64,000 nt of DNA from Aedes albopictus (taxonomy: Eukaryota > Arthropoda > Insecta > Diptera > Culicidae). The notes beneath the pieces were generated by a model. It did no database searches. It was not told where the DNA came from and worked only from the letters and a program-made list of their open reading frames with translations. Numbering within the stretch: the first letter of the stretch is position 1; each line of letters begins with the position of its first letter. The translations under genes were made by a program, and so were the position numbers. The DNA lies in the NCBI RefSeq assembly GCF_035046485.1, contig NC_085137.1:457865004-457929003 (forward strand). Reading direction: 5' to 3'. This document shows, piece by piece, positions 55,081 to 64,000 of this stretch.

Positions 55081-55670
55081 GACTGCCCCAGAAAGTATGG
55101 ACGCACCTAGTCTTCAGTTGTCTGGGGCTGATCGATGGTTCTGGTTTCCTTTTGGCTGTTCCGGCTTACTATAGGATCGACAATTGAAACGTCCTTTGCC
55201 ACGATGAACATTGGATTTCAAAATTGTAACTTTTTTGGTTATACCCCGCTCTGTGTTATTTTAACGGATTTCTCTTCTCCTCAAATGCCATCATTATACG
55301 TCTATACAAACGAGGATTATCAGGACCTTTATTTTCAACCTGAAATTTTGCTTATGTTCTAGCTTGATATCCTCACCGTGCTTCCTGATTGCTACTTGTA
55401 CGGATTTCTCGCTTACTCCTTGCATATTATGCATATTTCCTAAGTGACATTTCAAGCTCTGTACATCATTTGTGCACATTTCTTAGACGATGTTCCGCTA
55501 AAAGTTCATGTATTTTTAAACAAATTGATGAAATCGAATAAACCGATTTACAAATTCTCACAGAATAGGTTAATCAACAGGACATCAACAGCCTTAAAAA
55601 AGAACTATTCATCAGAAATGTTTAAATGCCAGTATTTTCTTACTGCGTCCATACTTTCTGGGGCGGTCTT
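55081..55670 (-). mobile_element. 590-bp mariner-like element with transposase remnant
   Basis: TA (55079-55080, 55671-55672) flanks GACTGCCCCAGAAAGTATGG at the left and the complement of AAGACCGCCCCAGAAAGTATGG at the right. On the minus strand a frame at 55294-55479 contains GVSEKSVQVAIRKHGED, which resembles the helix-turn-helix region at the N-terminus of mariner-type transposases. It breaks off soon after, and no catalytic D,D segment is present. It is a defective internal-deletion derivative inserted in copy B. Confidence 0.65.
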
Positions 55671-56787
55671 TAAGTTCCAATTCAAGGCATTCTGAATAGC
55701 AGGGCATGTCTTTTTGCACATCTACTGATTTGAACTATCTTATCAACACCGAAAATAAGATACACCGAGGCAAATTAAAACGGGTGGGATGAGATGAACC
55801 AGTGAGTTATAGTAATGTTATCCATGGTTAGAACAATTTGATTACCATAACACATACACGGCATACAATAAGACAAGGTAGGCTATTATTGGTAAACAAC
55901 AGTTTTGGATGTAAACAAGTGACGTCATTTTTATCGTCCTATATGTTGATCAAAATGATAGGGACTACTAGATCGTTTAATTCATGTCTTTGAACGATTT
56001 GAACAACATTATTGAAAAACAAAATCGGCATGTTTTGCGGAATGTATCACCTACTAAATGATATAGAAAATGTGCCGTGCGTTTGACTGTGTATTATGCT
56101 CGTATAAACCATTGTCAGTACATAATCGTTAAAAATGCCATGGCTTACTGAGGCATCTCAAAATGGTACCTAATGGTAAAGTTTCTCGCTAGTAGGTACC
56201 TTTCTAGATCAAAGAAAATGGATTTTTCAACGGAAACAAAAATTCAATGAATGATGCCATCATAATTCCTAAATACAATCAAGACAAAAACTTGTTGACC
56301 ATACGTGATTTTTTACTTTGTATGTGTTTTTGGGCAGTTCTTTTGTGATTTTTTTTTAATATCTAAAAATCCAAATTTCACCAAATAGTAAATCGTGAAT
56401 AACTCTAATACGGATAGAAAAAACGCAATGCTGTCTTCGGCAAAGTTTTCATAAAATTTCCTATCTTTTTATGGAAATTGTTTTAAATTAGCATTAGGTT
56501 CAGATAGTTTTTGTGATGGGTAAAATGCTCAGTATATCAAAAAATGACAAATTTTAGTAAATTCAAAAATTCAGTATCAAAAAGTTACCTGCAAAACATG
56601 TCGTTAATTATTTTTCCCAAGTAGTTTGGATCCATATCAAGCTGTAAAAAATATAAAAATAGTGGATATTGACAATTTTTGTACGGTAAAAAATATTTGT
56701 ATGAAATTTATTACGAAAAATGGCTATTTTTCAAAAATCTGGCCGGGGCGACCTACATACATACATACATTTATTTGTTCAACATCA

Positions 56788-57790
56788 TTAAGACAAGACA
56801 TAATCAACAATAGTACGCCACAATACTCGGTTTGTGGCTGCCGCTCTCCATCCTCGGTCGCGCCCAATGCTCGCCAAGTCACGCTCCACCTGGTCCGCCC
56901 ATCGTGCTCTCTGCGCTCCACGCCTTCTTGTGCCAACCGGATCCGTTGCAAACACCAGCTTTGCAGGGTTGTTGTCCGGCATTCTTGCAACATGCCCTGC
57001 CCACCGTATCCTTCCGGCTTTGGCCACCTTCTGGATGCTGGGTTCGCCGTAAAGTGCAGCGAGCTCGTGGTTCATCCTTCTCCGCCACACACCGTTCTCC
57101 TGCACGCCGCCGAAGATCGTTCTTAGCACGCGTCGCTCGAAAACTCCGAGTGCTTGTAGGTCCTCCTCGAGCATGGTCCATGTCTCGTGCCCGTAGAGGA
57201 TCACCGGTCTTATTAGCGTTTTGTACATGGTGCATTTGGTGCGTGGGTGAATCTTTTTTGACCGCAGTTTCTTCTGGAGCCCGTAGTAGGCCCGACTTCC
57301 GCTGATGATGCGCCTCCGAATTTCACGGCTCACGTTGTTGTCAGCCGTCAGTAAGGATCCGAGGTAGACGAATTCCTCCACCACCTCGAAAGTATCCCCG
57401 TCTATCGTAACATTACTACCCAGACGGATCCGGTCGTGTTCGGTTCCGCCTACCAGCATGTACTTTGTTTTTGAGGCATTCACCACCAGTCCGACCTTTG
57501 CTGCTTCGCGTTTCAGGCGGGTGTACAGTTCTGCCACCGTTCCAAATGTTCTAGCGATAATGTCCATGTCGTCCGCAAAGCACACAAATTGTCCGGATTT
57601 TGTGAAAATCGTTCCCCGGCTGTTGAGCCCGGCTCGTCGCATCACACCTTCCAGCGCGATGTTGAAGAGTAGACATGAGAGTCCGTCACCTTGTCGCAGT
57701 CCCCGGCGAGATACGAATGAACTGGATAGTTCACCCGAAACCCTTACGCAGTTTTGCACACCGTCCATCGTTGCTTTAATCAGTCCCAGG
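56788..57790 (-). pseudogene. RTE polyprotein, part 2: C-terminal reverse transcriptase after frameshift
   Basis: In the next frame the homology resumes with L-I-K-A-T-M-D-G, motif B (R-R-G-L-R-Q-G-D-G-L) and the catalytic motif C F-A-D-D-M-D. It continues through the C-terminal region with Y-L-G-S, L-I-R-P-V-I-L-Y-G, and R-W-A-G-H-V-A-R-M, to a TAG or equivalent stop at 56788. The open frame extends to 58044, but its upstream part is an out-of-frame shadow. The frameshift lies at about 57779-57795. Because parts 1 and 2 are otherwise intact, the copy is probably recent but dead. Confidence 0.85.
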
Positions 57791-59779
57791 AAAGCCGTTT
57801 TCGTCCATGATTCTCCATAGCTCTGCGCGGTCGATACTATCGTATGCCGCTTTGAAATCGATGAACAGGTGGTGCGTTGGGACCTGGTATTCACGGCATT
57901 TCTGGAGGATTTGCCGTACGGTAAAGATCTGGTCCGTTGTCGACCGGCCGTCGATGAAGCCGGCTTGATAACTTCCCACGAACTCATTTGTTTTAGGTGA
58001 CAGACGACGGAAGATGATCTGGGATAGCACTTTGTAGGCAGCATTCAAAATAGTGATCGCCCTGAAGTTCTCACATTCCAAATGGTCGCCTTTCTTGTGA
58101 ATGGGGCAGATTACCCCTTCCTTCCACTCCTCCGGTAGCTGTTCGGTTCCCCAGATCCTGACTATCAGCCGATGCAGACTGGTGGCCAACTTTTTTGGGC
58201 CCATCTTGATGAGTTCAACTGCGATACCATCCTTACCAGCTGCTTTGTTGGTTTTGAGCTGGTGAATGGCATCCTTAACTTCCCTCAGCGTGGGAGTTGG
58301 TTCATTTCCGTCCTCCGCTGCACTGGCGTCGTCGTTCCTTCCGTTGCCGTGGGCTCCCGTGCCTACGTTCTCCACGCCGTTCAGGTGCTGATCGAAGTGC
58401 TGCTTCCACCTTTCGATCACCTCACGTCCGTCCGTCAAGAGGCCTCCGTCTTTATCCCTGCATATTTCGGCTCGCGGCACGAAGCCGTTGCGGGATGCGT
58501 TGAGCTTCTGATAGAACTTCCGTGTTTCTTGGGAACGGCACAGCAGTTCCATTTCTTCACTCTCCGCTACTTCCAGGCGGCGCTTTTTCTCCCGAAAGAG
58601 GCGGGTCTGCTGTTTCCGCTTCTGTTTGTAACGTTCCACGTTCTGTCGAGTCCCTTGCTGCAGCATTACCGCCCTCGCTGCGTTCTTCTCCTCCAAAACC
58701 GTTCTGCACTCTTCGTCGAACCATTCGTTCCGTCGATTCCGTTCCACGTACCCGATGGTGCTCTCGGCTGCGTCGTTGATGGCTGCTTTCACTGTACTCC
58801 AGCAGTCCTCTAGAGGGGCCTCATCGAGCTCGCCCTCGTCTGGCAACGCGGCTTCGAGATTCTGCGCGTATGCTGAGGCGACATCCGGTTGCTTCAGTCG
58901 CTCTAGGTTGTACCGTGGCGGTCGCCGGTACCGTACATTGTTGATGACGGAGAGTTTTGGGCGCAGTTTGACCATCACCAGATAGTGGTCGGAGTCGATG
59001 TTGGCGCCACGATAGGTCCTGACGTCGATAATGTCGGAGAAGTGCCGTCCGTCAATCAGAACGTGGTCGATTTGAGATTCCGTCTGCTGTGGTGATCTCC
59101 AGGTGTAACGATAAGGGAGGCTGTGTTGGAAAAAGGTGCTACGTATGGCCATATTTTTGGAGGCGGCGAAATCAATGAGTCGTAGGCCGTTTTCGTTCGT
59201 TTGCTGGTGGGCGCTAAACTTACCAATCGTCGGTCTGAATTCCTCCTCCTGGCCTACCTGAGCGTTCAAATCTCCTATGATGATCTTGACGTCGTGGCTT
59301 GGGCAGCGGTCGTACTCGCGTTCGAGCTGCGCGTAAAATGCGTCCTTGTCATCATCAGTACTTCCGGAGTGTGGGCTGTGCACGTTTATTATGCTGAAGT
59401 TGAAGAATCGGCCCTTGATCCTCAACCTGCACATTCTTTCGTCGATCGGCCACCAACCGATCACGCGCCTCTGCATATCACCCATCACGATGAAAGCTGT
59501 TCCCAGCTCGTGTGTGTTGCCGCAGCTCTGGTAGATGGTATGATTACCTCTAAACGTTCGCACCATGGATCCTGTCCAACACACCTCCTGCAGCGCGACG
59601 ATGCCGAACCCGCGGTCCTTCAGTAGATCGGCGAGTATGCGGGTGCTCCCAATGAAGTTGAGAGATCGGCAGTTCCACGTACCGAGTTTCCAATCGCAAG
59701 TCCTTTTTGTTCGCTGGGGTCGTTGCCGTTGGTCTCGGTTCGTATTATTCTGTTGCTGATTTTCCGTTACAATGGTTTT
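57776..59779 (-). CDS. RTE polyprotein, part 1: endonuclease and N-terminal reverse transcriptase
   Basis: The frame is open from an in-frame TAA at 59780-59782; no ATG precedes the endonuclease start, so the true start is uncertain (a GTG at 59582-59584 lies inside the domain). The product begins with an L-G-T-W-N-C-R-S-L motif and A-L-Q-E-V, the endonuclease metal-binding region. It continues through I-I-G-D-L-N-A-Q-V-G, a SQIDHVLID segment and S-D-H-Y-L-V, all typical of APE-type endonucleases. The reverse transcriptase follows with N-K-A-A-G-K-D-G, F-R-A-I-T-I-L-N and the motif A block F-I-D-F-K-A-A-Y-D-S. The frame stops at 57776 just after E-N-G-F-P-G, where the family continues with I-K-A-T-M-D-G. 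Confidence 0.85.
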   Translation of the reverse strand, partial: KTIVTENQQQNNTNRDQRQRPQRTKRTCDWKLGTWNCRSLNFIGSTRILADLLKDRGFGIVALQEVCWTGSMVRTFRGNHTIYQSCGNTHELGTAFIVMGDMQRRVIGWWPIDERMCRLRIKGRFFNFSIINVHSPHSGSTDDDKDAFYAQLEREYDRCPSHDVKIIIGDLNAQVGQEEEFRPTIGKFSAHQQTNENGLRLIDFAASKNMAIRSTFFQHSLPYRYTWRSPQQTESQIDHVLIDGRHFSDIIDVRTYRGANIDSDHYLVMVKLRPKLSVINNVRYRRPPRYNLERLKQPDVASAYAQNLEAALPDEGELDEAPLEDCWSTVKAAINDAAESTIGYVERNRRNEWFDEECRTVLEEKNAARAVMLQQGTRQNVERYKQKRKQQTRLFREKKRRLEVAESEEMELLCRSQETRKFYQKLNASRNGFVPRAEICRDKDGGLLTDGREVIERWKQHFDQHLNGVENVGTGAHGNGRNDDASAAEDGNEPTPTLREVKDAIHQLKTNKAAGKDGIAVELIKMGPKKLATSLHRLIVRIWGTEQLPEEWKEGVICPIHKKGDHLECENFRAITILNAAYKVLSQIIFRRLSPKTNEFVGSYQAGFIDGRSTTDQIFTVRQILQKCREYQVPTHHLFIDFKAAYDSIDRAELWRIMDENGFPGTD

Positions 59780-59782
59780 TTA

Positions 59783-60141
59783 CGGCTGGCTCGTAGGGCC
59801 TGACACCAACCCCCTACTTTCCGGAGGACCATAGTTCACAGTTGAGCTTAGAGTCCTTCCCTGGCACTCGGACGTAGATCAGCCGCCCCTAACATGGGGA
59901 TCAGACGCTGTTGTGAGCCGCTCTTCCTGGAGAACAGACGCTCAGGTTTGCCGAAGCAAACCCCCCTTCCCTGTCAGCCTACGACCAAAGTTCCCACCGG
60001 GGTTGGTTACCCGATCTTCCCTAAGGTTGCTCATAGCTTCCGGCCGGTACCGCGTGGAGGTAGGGATAGGAGTTGCTGGGCAGAGGCTAGTGGATCACAA
60101 TGGGATCTGAATTGCGCAGCATACCCAGCCTTTACCGTGCC
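59783..60141 (-). other. 5' UTR of the RTE element
   Basis: About 360 bp between the TSD and the first in-frame stop contain no long reading frame on the element's strand. It is GC-rich like the coding part. Because a TSD lies directly at its end, the 5' end is likely complete or nearly so. Plus-strand open frames in this region (59894-60172, 59913-60110) are antisense shadows. Confidence 0.6.
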
Positions 60142-60282
60142 GGCCGGGGCGACCTCTAAACGTCATTTTTGAAAGTTGCCGTCATACAAAAGTTTGTTTC
60201 TAACACCCTTAGCTATCATTTGCAGGGTGAGCCCCCAAGCTTTTCGACCATGTGCAGTTTTTTGGGACAACCTAATCTTCAT

Positions 60283-60550
60283 ATTATTTACACATTGTGT
60301 CCACGAAAATTGTTATATCTTCTCAGAAAGGTAGACAGTTTTACGGCAAACGAAGTATTGCCTGCCTGTTTTTGTCATACAGCTTCCTAGAGAAGTGCCC
60401 TGCAACTTTATCTGTATGGTATAGACAACCCAGATAAAAACTAACCATAGGGTGTTTGGTGAAAACCATTCCTGCATCATACCAGCTACAATAAAGTGTA
60501 TTGTAATGGAATGGTTCGCTAAAAGCTTTGCACATTGTAGCTACTATACA
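60283..60550. other. non-coding DNA between elements
   Basis: No gene is recognised. The open frames at 60169-60390 (plus) and 60341-60595 (minus) cross element borders. No other repeat is identified. Confidence 0.35.
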
Positions 60551-60554
60551 TTTA

Positions 60555-61474
60555 CAGGGGATACTCAAAATAACTGGGACAGGCAAAATTTTCACTTTTC
60601 AAAAAATGTTCAACTTGTTCTAACTTTTCGAAAAGGGCATCAAATATTTTCAAATTTTCACTGTAAGTTCATCGACTAGTTGTGTATCAGTGGTCAAAAT
60701 TTGGGAAGGATCGGGCCATTCTACACAAAGTTATAAAGGTTCTAGAAAAAGGTATAATTTTCCGATAGCCAATTTTGAGCTGTTATATCTCCGGATTCAA
60801 TGAACCGAATGCAATGAAATTTTGATCATTTATGACTCATATAATGAGCTATTAAAAACATTTGACTAAACTTAAAATTCTTCACACGAAAGAAAATTAT
60901 TTCGATTAGATTATTTTTCTAATATAACACCATTTTTTCCAATACTTCATCATCGTTTCAAAATTCGAGATAGTAATTATAGTTCATTAAAATTCTCTCT
61001 TATTGAATTGAATATATTTATGTTTCAAAGAAAAGTTACCAAATAGCCTTCATTAAATTGAAAAAGTAATGGGATGCATATGAAAAATAGATAAATTTAC
61101 TTAAAAAATAGAAATAAATGAAATCGCCATAACTTTTTTTCTTATTAATAATTTCAAATTAAGTCAACTGTTTTTCAAAGTTCATTATTTAAGTCATAAA
61201 AGATCAAAATTTTATTGCATTCGGTTCATTGAATCCGGAGATATAGCAGCTCAAAATTGGCTATCGGATAATTATACCTTTTTCTAGAACCTTTATAACT
61301 TTGTGTAGAATGGCCCGATCCTTCCCAAATTTTGACCACTGATACACAACTAGTTGATGAACTTACAGTAAAAATTTGAAAATATTTGATGCCCTTTTCG
61401 AAAAGTTACAGCGAGTTGAACATTTTTTGAAAAGTGAAAATTTTGCCTGTCCCAGTTATTTTGAGTATCCCCTG
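60555..61474. mobile_element. 920-bp palindromic MITE, TA target, CAGGGGATAC termini
   Basis: TA (60553-60554, 61475-61476) flanks CAGGGGATACTCAAAATAAC and its complement. Arms pair for about 290 bp with few mismatches and then more loosely to an AT-rich centre near 61000. A CAGGGG start with TA target is typical of Tc1/mariner-derived MITEs. No coding region is seen. Confidence 0.85.
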
Positions 61475-61479
61475 TACAT

Positions 61480-62110
61480 CCGTTCTATATGTAACAATAA
61501 CCTATACTGTTTTTCTAACGTTTGAACCATTCACTTTTCTGAAATATTATTTTTCCGTTCATTTTAAATTATTTATGTAGTTTTAGATTTTTTTCCGTGC
61601 TTTGTTTTGTTGATGTTCGTGACTTTTTTGATGCAAAGAAAAGGAAAGAGAAACAAGTGAATAAGTTGAAACATCTTTAACATATGGACTAGACTGGACA
61701 CTGAAACGACTTCTAATATAGCTTCGTCTGCGGGTTTGCTTTTTTAACTAACTTATATTTGAATCGAACCTGTAAGTTTTCTCACGAGTTGTTATGTATT
61801 TCAAACTTTAGTCAAACTGGAGCCTCAATATTGTAATAACGGTTAAGCACGCTGTAATGATATTTATGTACATACCTCGTCACCCACTTCATGCAACTAC
61901 ATTAGTGGTCTAATAACACTTTGCGTGCTCGGCATACTTCCATCATGCCGCTCAAAGTGTTGCCACAAATAATGTAAAGTTTGCAAAACCCGGTTATCTG
62001 GCTGGTGGGGCATGGGAGCCTAAGCTTCAATTGTTAATGCAATCAGAGACTACTAAGACTAAGACGTGGGTGATCCTACATATATGAAGGGTCGTCATGG
62101 ACGACTGGAG
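61480..62110. other. non-coding segment without identified repeats
   Basis: No open frame of note and no mobile-element ends. A CGGCATACTTCCATCATGCCG stretch near 61931-61951 has 5-bp complementary ends, probably chance. Confidence 0.35.
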
Positions 62111-62111
62111 G

Positions 62112-62292
62112 TAATAAACTATAGAGGAAGAATGTCACTGGCGTCGCTGCCGCAACATCTCTAGCTGGCGGAGATAGGGAGGGATATAAGTGTCAAAGTA
62201 AAAAAGTATGCAGTTTGACAGATAGATACCCGGCATGTTTGCGAACGAGAACAAAGGGAACGCCAGCGACATTCGTCCTCTATAGTTTATTA
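62112..62292. mobile_element. 181-bp MITE with TAATAAACTATAGAGGA termini
   Basis: TAATAAACTATAGAGGAAGA at the left pairs with TCGTCCTCTATAGTTTATTA at the right, and GTCACTGGCGTCGCTG pairs with CAGCGACATTCG-type sequence next to it. A TAA/TTA target cannot be separated from the terminal repeat. The minus-strand frame at 62135-62326 is its by-product. Confidence 0.65.
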
Positions 62293-62389
62293 ACTCTGTA
62301 TCCAAGACGCTCTGGAGAATTTCCAAAGCGCATTCTAATAATGTTGAACTTGATAGGTTCTAGTCTGCACTATCAAAGATAGTTCTATT

Positions 62390-62820
62390 TAACATTATTT
62401 ACAGGTTAGTTTGGCTAGAAAGCCTAAGATGCCATTAAAAGGAGGAAAATGACAAGAAAATATAATATTAAATGGTTTATGTAATGTTAAACAATACAAC
62501 ATAAAAAAGAACCATTCCAAAACCATTTGATTGAATGTATAGCCAGTAGTTAAATTACAATTAAAACAATATATATACGGTACATTTAATTGTTTCAAAC
62601 CATACATGTACCATACCATGTACGGTATATTAAAACTCACGTATCAGTATTAAGAACAATTCATTTACAATAAAATGTATGGTTTTGCAAAAATAAATAT
62701 ATATGGAGAAAAATATTGTTTTGTATTGTTACGATACTTAATAACCTGTACAGTATATTGTAAACATCCTATTTACAATTCACTGTATGGTGTCTACATT
62801 ACGCTTCCAGTTTCGCCTTA
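62390..62820. repeat. AT-rich block with CATACATGTACC/GGTACA dyads
   Basis: GGTACATTTAATTG, CCATACATGTACCATACCAT and GTACGGTATATT motifs occur in both orientations, and CTGTACAGTATATTG follows. This is probably a decayed foldback element; ends are not fixed. No gene is recognised (62395-62640 minus has no motif). Confidence 0.35.
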
Positions 62821-62879
62821 AGTGATTTATGTAGAAGTGATTTTTTTAGAAATAGAAATTGCAGTTCTATCACTAATGT

Positions 62880-63850
62880 TTTCTAGGATGCAGATTTTTT
62901 TACAGAAATTTCTCCAGGGATTTTCAGAAGTTTTTCTATAAATTCCACGTAATCTAAACAATTTTTGGAGGACTGCCTCAGGAAGCGCCCCTTGAAACTC
63001 TTGGAGATACCTTTGGAAACTCCCAGAGGAAATTTTTGAAATGTTTTTGAAAAAAAATCGTGGAAAAATCCTGAAGTAGTAATCTTGAGCGTAATACCTG
63101 GATGAATGCCTAATATAACACATATGAGAAAACCTGATGAAACACCTTATAACTCCTTTATTACCTGAAAAAAATCACTAGAGACTTAGGGAGGAACTCT
63201 GCAGTCAATTTCAAAGACAGAAATGCTAGAGCATAGCTTCCCAACCTTTGTTTCGCGACCCCCTAACCGCTTGCAGGCACGCTTCGATTGTTTTACGAAA
63301 AGCGCAGTGACGACAGACTGGGGGGTCGCGAGAGCCAAGGTTGGGAACCGTGGTGCTAGAGAAACCTCTGGAGGGTTTCGTAGATAAATTCGTAGATTCG
63401 TAATTCTGTGTGTCGATTTTTGTGTCAAAGTAACCGGTCAGAAGTTTCTGAAATAATCTTAGAATCTTTGGGAAAAAAAATTCTCCTAGAATTTTATCTT
63501 TTGAAGAAACGTTTGGAGAAATTTCTGAAGAACCCCCTGGAGAAGTTCTTAGAAGAATTTCATGAGAAATTACGAAGAAATCCAATAGAAATGTTTGATG
63601 AAATACAAGAAAGAATACAAGCGTGTACTTATGCAGCTATACTTAAATGTACTTACTATAGAAGGATACCAGTGGATCAGAAAGAATAATCCTTTTGATA
63701 TTTTATAAGAAACTCCTGTAGAAGTGCCAAAGAAAACATCTGTGGGATTTCCTGAAAGAATATCTGAAGAAATTTTCAAATAAATCCATGGACATGGATG
63801 CATTTTGAAGGGATACTAAAAGGAATCCTAAGAATTCCTGCGAAAATTTT
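62880..63850. repeat. degenerate 12-bp array split by a hAT micro-MITE
   Basis: GGAAACTCCCAGAGG, GAAATTTCTGAAG and TAGAAGAATTTCATGAG-type units recur from 62880 to 63223 and from 63362 to 63850. Open frames here (62827-63123 and 63226-63585 minus, 63408-63689 plus) are array or MITE sequence. Confidence 0.65.
63232..63353. mobile_element. 122-bp hAT micro-MITE
   Basis: TGCTAGAG (63224-63231, 63354-63361) is an exact 8-bp TSD around CATAGCTTCCCAACCTTTG and the complement of CCACGGTTCCCAACCTTGG, with TCGCGACCCCC and GGGGGTCGCGA just inside. These are typical hAT ends. It is a sister of the 7538-7658 element. Confidence 0.8.
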
Positions 63851-64000
63851 CTTCTTTATGGCTCTACATTGCCACTGGGACTTGGCCTGCCTCGCTTTAA
63901 CTTAGTGTTCTTTAAGCATTTCCACAGTTATTAATTGAAGGACTTGCTTTGCCTGCCATTGCATGAATTTGTATATTGTGAGGCAAGTACAATGATACAC
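63848..64000 (-). mobile_element. SINE 3' region, cut by the window edge
   Basis: In reverse complement the order is TAATAACTGTGGAAATGCTT, AAAGAACACTAAGTTAAAGC, GAGGCAGGCCAAGTCCCAGT and an AAGAAG-type tail next to 63848. This is related to the SINE 3' part at 26547-26662 but belongs to a different subfamily. Its 5' end lies beyond position 64000. Confidence 0.6.

Larger units (their letters stand above)
56755..60141 (-). mobile_element. RTE-clade non-LTR retrotransposon, nearly full length
   Basis: GGCCGGGGCGACCT at 56741-56754 and 60142-60155 is a 14-bp TSD; the target is the arm of copy B. The element is 3,387 bp, encodes one apurinic-like endonuclease plus reverse transcriptase polyprotein, has a very short 3' UTR and ends in (TATG)n instead of poly-A. 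This layout is characteristic of the RTE clade, to which Aedes JAM1 belongs. A frameshift in the reverse transcriptase region makes it inactive. GC content is far above the surroundings. Confidence 0.85.
54132..60274 (-). mobile_element. long-TIR element with 8-bp TSD (copy B), carrying two insertions
   Basis: ATCTTCAT (54124-54131, 60275-60282) is an exact 8-bp TSD around TAGGTTGTCCC/GGGACAACCTA. Relative to copy A it is inverted: its right half matches copy A's left half in reverse complement. It is interrupted by the mariner-like element at 55081-55670 and the RTE retrotransposon at 56755-60141. Without these it is about 2.15 kb, roughly 0.5 kb shorter than copy A, because copy A's 207-bp MITE, its 74-bp insert and part of its central GC-richer block are absent. 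Confidence 0.85.

Noticed and set aside
58172..58813. 213-codon plus-strand open frame and other plus-strand frames at 57458-57820, 59201-59626
   Set aside because: They lie antisense to the RTE polyprotein and are shadows of its GC-rich coding sequence.

Overview
This window looks like non-coding, transposon-packed chromosomal DNA from a culicine mosquito, most probably Aedes aegypti or a close relative. The evidence is AT-rich DNA with many TA-flanked foldback MITEs, fossil hAT-type elements with 8-bp target-site duplications (TSDs), tRNA-derived SINE pieces resembling Aedes SINEs, an RTE-clade retrotransposon, and long degenerate 12-bp arrays (unit TTCCTGGAGGAA). The species is inferred; no diagnostic gene settles it. 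There is no prokaryotic gene organisation, CRISPR array or operon.

Host gene. One spliced gene can be supported, on the minus strand. Three exons join with matching phases: exon 1 (40834-40993, with ATG), exon 2 (39851-39942) and exon 3 (14780-14924). They encode 132 codons of a small multi-pass membrane protein with at least three hydrophobic segments. Intron 2 is about 24.9 kb and filled with mobile elements. An 81-nt intron may lead to a terminal exon at 14484-14698, but its reading frame is unconvincing, so the 3' end is unresolved. A GC-rich block at about 41.0-41.4 kb is probably the 5' UTR and promoter.

Layout. 0-5.5 kb: AT-rich DNA with duplicated units, a 286-bp foldback MITE, and a 2.2-kb TA-flanked element carrying a retroposed insert. 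5.58-11.46 kb: a 5.9-kb element with an 8-bp TSD that carries 12-bp arrays in opposite orientations plus nested MITEs. 11.5-14.5 kb: 136-147-bp tandem repeats and MITE relics. 14.5-40 kb: exon 3, then the giant intron with a 1.9-kb foldback, a 666-bp palindrome, a SINE split by a DNA element, further MITEs and two inverted copies of a 135-bp-repeat element. 40-41.5 kb: exons 2 and 1 and the promoter area. 41.6-46.1 kb: the largest 12-bp array. 47.0-60.3 kb: two inverted copies of a long-terminal-repeat element with 8-bp TSDs; the second contains a mariner-like element and a nearly complete, frameshifted RTE retrotransposon with a 14-bp TSD. 60.5-64 kb: a 920-bp palindromic MITE, small MITEs, another 12-bp array and a SINE tail cut by the window edge.

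The most interesting signals are: a recurring RNA-like fold resembling a hammerhead ribozyme at three unrelated sites, with covarying stems; a stem-loop shared by several retroposon tails, also with compensatory changes; 12-bp arrays that stay open in all six frames and mimic proteins; and the ordered nesting of elements shown by exact TSDs. I did not find a convincing new multi-gene system.
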